Shown one piece after another: positions 58,223-64,000 of a stretch of 64,000 nt of DNA; the stretch's first letter is position 1, and each line of letters starts with the position of its first letter. A program made the position numbers and the translations under genes. The notes beneath the pieces were generated by a model. The model ran no database searches and was not told the DNA's origin. It was given only the letters and a program-made list of their open reading frames with translations. The DNA is from Megascapheus bottae (Eukaryota; Chordata; Mammalia; Rodentia; Geomyidae), in the NCBI GenBank assembly GCA_024803745.1, contig JANJXV010001749.1, forward strand, positions 1 to 64,000. The letters run 5' to 3'.

Positions 58223-61200
58223 CTACTGATTATGACGAATGAGGGAAACCACTGAGCCTAAGTTCCTTTGAGTCTGGCTTACTTCACTTAATATGATTTG
58301 TTCTAAGTCTTTCCATTTCCTAACAAATGGGGCGATGTCATTCTTTCTGACAGCAGCATAGAATTCCATTGTGTACAAATACCACAACTTGTTGATCCAC
58401 TCATCAACTGAGGGACATCTGGGTTTGTTCCATATCTTTGCTATGGTGAATAGTGCTGCAATGAACATTGTTGTGCTAGTGGGTTTAGTATGCCCTTGTT
58501 TCTGGATTGTTGGGTAAATGCCAAGTACTGGAATTGCTGGGTCATAGGGGAGTTGTATGTTTAGCGTTTTGAGGCACTGCTGCACTGCTTTCCATAGTGG
58601 TTGAACGAGTTTGCACTCCCACCAACAGTGTAGTAGTGATCCCTCCTGACCACATCCCCTCCAGCATCTGTTGTCATTCGTTTTCCTGATCCTGGCCATT
58701 CTAACTGGAGTTAGGTGGAATCTTAGACTTGTTTTGATTTGCATTTCTTTTATGACCAGAGATGTTGAGCATTTCTTCATGTGTCTATAGGCCATTTTTG
58801 TTTCTTTTTCAGAGACGACTCTCTTTAAGTCTTTGGCCCATTTTGTAATGGGATGGGTGTTACTCTGGAGGTTAGTTTTGGAGTGATTCAATTTTTTGAG
58901 TTGTTGATATATTTTAGATATGAGGCCTTGTTCCATTGTTTGGGTGGTGAAGACCTTCTCCCACTCTGTAGGCTTCCTGATTAGTATACTAGCTATATCC
59001 GTTGCCATACAAAAGCTCTGCAGTTTAATGCAGTCCCACTTATCCAGCCTTTCTCTGATTTGTTGTGATTCTTGGTCCTTATTAAGAAAGTTTCGACCTG
59101 TACCAAGGAGGCCTAGTGTATCTCCTATTCCTTCCTGTAAACTTTTCAGTGTGTCAGCTTTTACCTCCACGTCTTTGATCCATTTGGAGTTAATTCTAGT
59201 GCAAGGTGACAAAGAAGGATCCAACTTTAGTTTTCTGCAGGTGTTTAACCAGTTCTGCCAGCACAACTTGTTGAAGAGGCTATCTTTCTTCCATTCTATT
59301 TTTTTGGCTCCCTGGTCAAAGATTAGGTGGCCATAGGTCTGTGGTTTAATATCTGGGTCCGCAGTTCTACTCCATTGGACTTCAGGCCTGTTCTTGTGCC
59401 AGTACCAAGCTGTTTTGAGAATTATAGCTCTGCAATAGAGCCTTAAGTTTGGAATTGAAATTCCTCCAGCGCTGTTCTTTCTGCTAAGAAGTGTTTTTGC
59501 TATACGGGGTCTTTTATTATTCCATATTAAATTTTGAATTGCCTCTTCTATGTCTTTAAAGAATGACATTGGGATGTTGATGGGTATTACATTGAATTTG
59601 TAGATAGACCTTGGCAAGATTGCCATTTTCACAATGTTGATTCTTCCAATCCAGGAGCATGGGAGGTTTTTCCATTTCCTTAGTTCTGCTTTAATTTCCT
59701 TTTTTAGGGTTTTATAGTTTTCATCCAAACGGTCCTTTACATTCTTAGTTAAGCTAATTGCTAGGTACTTTATTTTCTTTGAGGCTATTGTGAAAGGATT
59801 TTCTTTCCTGATTATTGCCTCGTTCCTCTCAGTGTTGGCGTAAAGTAAGGCAGTTGATTTGTGAGGGTTGATTTTATGGCCTGTTACCCTTCCAAAGCTT
59901 TGAATCAGCTCAAGGAGCTTGGGAGTAGAGTCTATAGGATTCTTTAAATACAGAATCATGTCATCTGCAAAGAGGGATAGTTTTATTTCCTCTTTCCCTA
60001 CTTGGATCCCCTTTATGCTTGTTTCTTGCCATATTGCACTGCCTAGGAATTCTAGTACTATGTTAAAAAGGAGTGGAGAGAGTGGGCATCCTTGCCTCGT
60101 TCCTGATTTTAGAGGGAATGGCTTTAGAGTTTCACCATTAAGTATAATACTATCAGTGGGTTTCTCATACACAGCCTTTATTACATTGAGAAATGTTCCA
60201 TGGATTCCTAGTTTCTCCACATCTTTTAACATAAAGGGGTTTTGGATCTTGTCAAATGCCTTTTCCGCATCTATTGAGACAATCATGTGATTTTATCCCT
60301 GCTCCTGTTGATGTGTTGAATTATATTAATTGATTTGTGTATGTTGAACCAGCTTTGCCTCCCTGTGATGAATCCAGTTTGATCATAGTGTATATTTTTT
60401 TGGATGAGTTGTTGTAGACGGTTGGCCAGTATTTTGTTGAGAAGTTTTGCATCGAGGTTCATCAAAGAAATGGGTCTATAGATCTCTTTCTTTGATGAAT
60501 CTCTGTCTGGTTTGGGGATGAGGGATATGCTGGATTCACAGAATCAGTTTACTAAAGAACCTTCATTTTCAATTTCGTTGAAGAGCTTGAGGAGTATTGG
60601 TGTGAGCTCTGCTTTGAAGACCTTATAGAATTCAGCTGTGAATCCATCTGGCCCTGGGCTCTTTTTAAGTGGAAGTTGTCTAATTTCCATTTCTATTTCA
60701 GAGCTTGAAATAGGCCTGTTGAGTTGGGTTGGCTCTTCTTGGTTCAGTGTGTGTATGTTAATATTGTCTAGGAATTCATCCATTTCTTCTAGATTCTCAA
60801 ATTTGTTGGCGTAAAGGTTTGAGAAGTATTCCCTCATGATATTCTGGATCTTGGTAATTTCTGTCGTGATATTACCATTTTCATCTGCGATTTTGTTTAT
60901 TTCGATATGCTCTCTTCTTTTTTGGTAAGATTTGCTAAGGGCTTGTCAATTTTTTAATTCTTTCAAGAACCAAATCCTTGTTTTGTTGATTCTTTCTATA
61001 GTTTTTTTTATTCCAAATCATTTAATTCTGCTTTGATTTTAATAATTTGCTTTCTCCTAATGGGTTTAGGGTTGGTTTGTTGCTCTTTTTCCAGGAGGTT
61101 AAGGTGAGACATTAACTAGTTGGTTTGCCATTTTTCCAACTTGCTGTTGTAGGCACTCCACGCTATAAATTTTCCTCTGAGTACTGCCTTTGTTGTGTCC

Positions 61201-62063
61201 CTAAGGAGTTGATATTTGTGTGTTCCTTACTGTTAAATTTCATAAACAGTTGCATATCTGTTCTGATCTCTTCGATTACCCATTGTTTTTGATTCAACAA
61301 TGTGTGGTTCAGTCTCCATGAGTTACAGGGTTTTCTTTGGTGGAGATGTGTGTTCAGCTCCAATTTGATGCCTTTATGGTCTGAGAGTGTGCATGGAATA
61401 ATTTCAGTGTTTCTGAATCTGTCCAGGTTTGCTTTATGGCCTAAGATGTGGTCTATTTTGGAAAATGTTCCATGTGCTGCTGAGAAAAACGTATATTGTG
61501 GTGTTACTGGGTGGAATATTCTGCAGATGTCTGTTAGATCTAGTTGGTCTATATAGTTGTTCAGTTCTAAGGTTTCTCTGTTGAGTTTTTGCCTTGTTGA
61601 TCTGTCCATAGGTGAGAGTGGTGTGTTAAACTCACCAACAATCACTGTCTTTCGATCTATGTATGGTTTCAGTGTAAGTAAAGTTTGCTTGATGAAGTTT
61701 GGAGCTCCGGGATTGGGTGTGTAAATATTTAGGATTGTTATGTCTTCCGGGAGGAAAGATCCCTTTAGTAGTATGTAGTAACCTTCTTTGTCTTTTCTTA
61801 CTAATTTTAGTTTGAAGTCTATTGTATCTGATATGAGGATGGCAACTCTAGCCTGTTTATGGGGGCAGTTAGCTTGATAGAGTTTATTCCAACCTCTCAC
61901 TTTCAAAAGATGATTGTTTTTGGGTAAGATGTGTCTCTTGAAGTCAGCAGAACGATGGCTCTTGCTTTTTGATCCAACTAGACAACCTATGCCGTTTAAT
62001 TGGAGAGTTAAGTCCATTGATATTGAGAGTTAGGATTGAGAGATATTTATTAGTTCCTACCAT
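58223..62063 (-). pseudogene. L1 ORF2, copy E
   Basis: The longest open piece in the window is 60,286-58,223, 687 codons from [18 protein letters not shown] through FADDMILYL to the end of ORF2. The N-terminal side is broken: EN frame 62,017-61,163, RT pieces 60,837-60,544 and 60,465-60,283 (ending NRSRDKIT, stop). The EN frameshift and the NRSRDKIT stop are shared with copy B. Confidence 0.9.
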
Positions 62064-62294
62064 TTTTAAAATCTTTTAGTAGGGCCTGTGTCTTGACAGT
62101 TCTTGTGGTCCTTAGATGGTATGCTGTTTAGGTGCCTTTTCTTTCCCTATATTGCATTTATTTTGGTTTTCTATGTATAGAGCATCTTTGAGAATTCTCT
62201 GTAGTGTTGGTTTTGTTTCGACATATTGTTGCAGCTTTTCCCTGGAATGGAATGTTTTTATTTTTCCCTCAGTTATGAATGAGAGCTTAGCTGG

Positions 62295-63295
62295 CTACAG
62301 TATTCTTGGTTGGTAGTTATTTGATATAAGGGCATGACATATATGCTTCCAGTCACTTCGTGCTTGCATGGTCTCTGCTGAGAAATCTGGGGTTATTCTG
62401 ATTGGTTTGCCTTTGTAGGTTACTGATCCCTTTTCCCTGGCTGCCTGTAGGATCTTTCCTTTCGTTTCTATTGATCCAGTTCGGATCACAATGTGGCGGT
62501 GGGATGTTCTTTTCTGGTCAGGTCTGTTTGGGGATCTAAAAGCTTCTCGTATCTGGATGGGCCTGCCCTTCTGGATATTTGGGAAATTCTCTGAGATGAT
62601 TCCCTGAAGTATATTTCCAATACCATTGACCTCTTTCTCCACGCCCTCCTCAGTACCAACTAGCCTTAAATTAGGCTTCCTAATTGTATCTTGGACCTCC
62701 TGAAGCGCTCTCTCATATTTCCTAGATTTGGATTGACTCATTTTCTGTTCTTTATAATACCTAAATTATCTTCAGCCACGGAAATTCTCTCCTCTGCAAT
62801 GTCTAACCTGCTATCAAAGCTATCTACTTTATTTTTCATCTCCCTTGCTTCTAATTGCTCACTTTTGATGCCTTGCATCCCTTGTTTTAGATCATGTATG
62901 GATTTCTTTATCTCCTTGATTTCCTTTTGAGTGGTTAGCTCAGTAGCTTTATTTTCTTTGGACATTTGCTGGAGTTTGGTCACGTTTTTATTTGTGGATT
63001 CTTTGAATTCATCCATCTTTCTTTGAAAAACCTTTATTATGGCCTCCTTTATGGCTTCTTCTTTTTCACTTATCACCTTGTTTTTGCTTTCCTCTTGTTC
63101 AGGTATGGCTTCCTCCATTATCTCTTTCTTTATATTTTCACATTTTTCATTAATGATGTTTATCAATTGCATTTGTGTAGCAATTGGAAGACTCTCCTCT
63201 AGGTTTGCCAGTGACTGTTCCATTGTCTGTTTACATTGGGTGGGGGATGTTGTTTCTTGATTTGACATTTTTCTTGAGTTTCTTGATCTGCCCAT
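62295..63295 (-). pseudogene. L1 ORF1, copy E (split)
   Basis: Coiled-coil half 63,295-62,738 (MGRSRNSRKMSNQ, MQLINIINEK) and RRM/CTD half 62,741-62,295. The Ser at residue 4 is shared with copy A, while the Ile in MQLI is shared with copy D. Confidence 0.88.
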
Positions 63296-63854
63296 TTGAA
63301 AATGGGAGCAAGATTACTACTAAATACGATTATAGTATTTCAGATACAACCACCCTAGACCTCTGTAGCTGGCAGACACTAGATGTTCACAAGTTTTGAT
63401 TGGTATTATCACTCTTTCTTTTTGTGCACTTACAGACCAGCCTAATACAACCACTGATAAGCGATTTATACCCAAAACAATAAGCCTCTCAATCCAATCT
63501 CTATTGTCTTTAAGTTCCTCTGAGCCTAGAAAATAATTAACCACCTACATATACAATATTGCTCAACAGCCATCAAGTGTAGATCCGTGCAGTATAAGGG
63601 TTGAAAGACGAGCAGAGGTCCAGAGATAGAAAAAAAGAATGAGAGAGGTCAGGGGAGGTGCAAGAGGATTAACGTAGGAGTGTAAGAATATTGTAGTAAT
63701 GAAGAAAAGTTATAGCATAAGGATAACTGACATAAGTTGGTAAGTAGGTAGCATATTTGAGTACAAAGTTTGGAAAGTATTAGAATAAAACTTATGTGTT
63801 GCTGCACGACTAGCTCTTAGCCCAACCAGTGGCCTCACAGTGGACCATGGGATG

Positions 63855-64000
63855 GATCTGTTTTTCTTGTCTACGTTGAGGGAAAGGGGTATTTCACAAG
63901 ATGCAGAAGCGAAGATTTCAGAAGCAAATGCTGTGAGTGAATTAGCTCGTAAAAAGCATTTTTATTTTCTTTTATCTTTCTGCCAGTCTTGGGGCTTGAA
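63855..64000 (+). repeat. Array spacer 4, cut by window end
   Basis: The first 146 bp of the spacer ('atctgtttttcttgtctacg' onwards). This shows that the second array continues past the window. Confidence 0.9.

Larger units (their letters stand above)
57809..63854 (-). mobile_element. L1 copy E, near full length (6.05 kb)
   Basis: 5' UTR (63,296-63,854), split ORF1, ORF2, 3' UTR and A-rich tail at 57,809-57,826. It has the best preserved ORF2 C-terminal portion of the five copies. Confidence 0.93.

Overview
This window is nuclear DNA of a placental mammal, most likely a geomyoid rodent (kangaroo rat, pocket mouse or pocket gopher lineage). The reasons are a family-wide dimeric tRNA/ID-like SINE present dozens of times in both orientations, L1 LINEs with recognisable ORF1 and ORF2, spliced KRAB and C2H2 zinc-finger exons with proper splice sites, and many CT, CTTT and GT microsatellites. 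The genus cannot be fixed from sequence alone. I see no prokaryotic, organellar or CRISPR features and no genuine RNA gene.

Two scales of duplication organise the window. At the large scale, 1-10,591 recurs at 43,705-54,296, a direct duplication with a period of about 43.7 kb. Each copy carries, on the minus strand, a decayed KRAB-C2H2 zinc-finger gene: a 127-bp KRAB-A exon, a 90-bp KRAB-B exon and one long finger exon. The two copies are broken by different mutations. At the small scale, both copies run into a head-to-tail array with a period of about 7.42 kb. Each unit is one minus-strand L1 (about 6.05 kb) plus a spacer of about 1.37 kb holding a plus-strand exon fragment of a RalGDS-like gene. 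Five L1 copies (10,592-14,700; 16,074-22,120; 23,494-25,778; 54,297-56,433; 57,809-63,854) and four spacers, the last cut by the window end, are visible. All L1 copies that cover the relevant sites share the same disabling frameshifts, so the array grew by DNA duplication and not by repeated retrotransposition.

Between the two arrays lies about 18 kb of single-copy sequence. From 25,779 to about 34,900 it is a graveyard of SINEs, L1 3' fragments and microsatellites. From 35,305 to 38,060 (minus strand) there is a RalGDS-like pseudogene whose REM (Ras exchanger motif) domain is recognisable but interrupted by stops. Its 5' part (37,778 to about 39,070) is the inverted, L1-free paralogue of the array spacer and so shows the ancestral site into which the L1 was inserted. 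From 40,216 to 43,704 the sequence is non-repetitive apart from a few SINE pieces, and I recognise no gene in it.

No gene in the window looks intact. Its main interest is as a record of how a KRAB-ZNF/RalGDS-like gene neighbourhood was amplified and reshuffled through L1 copies.
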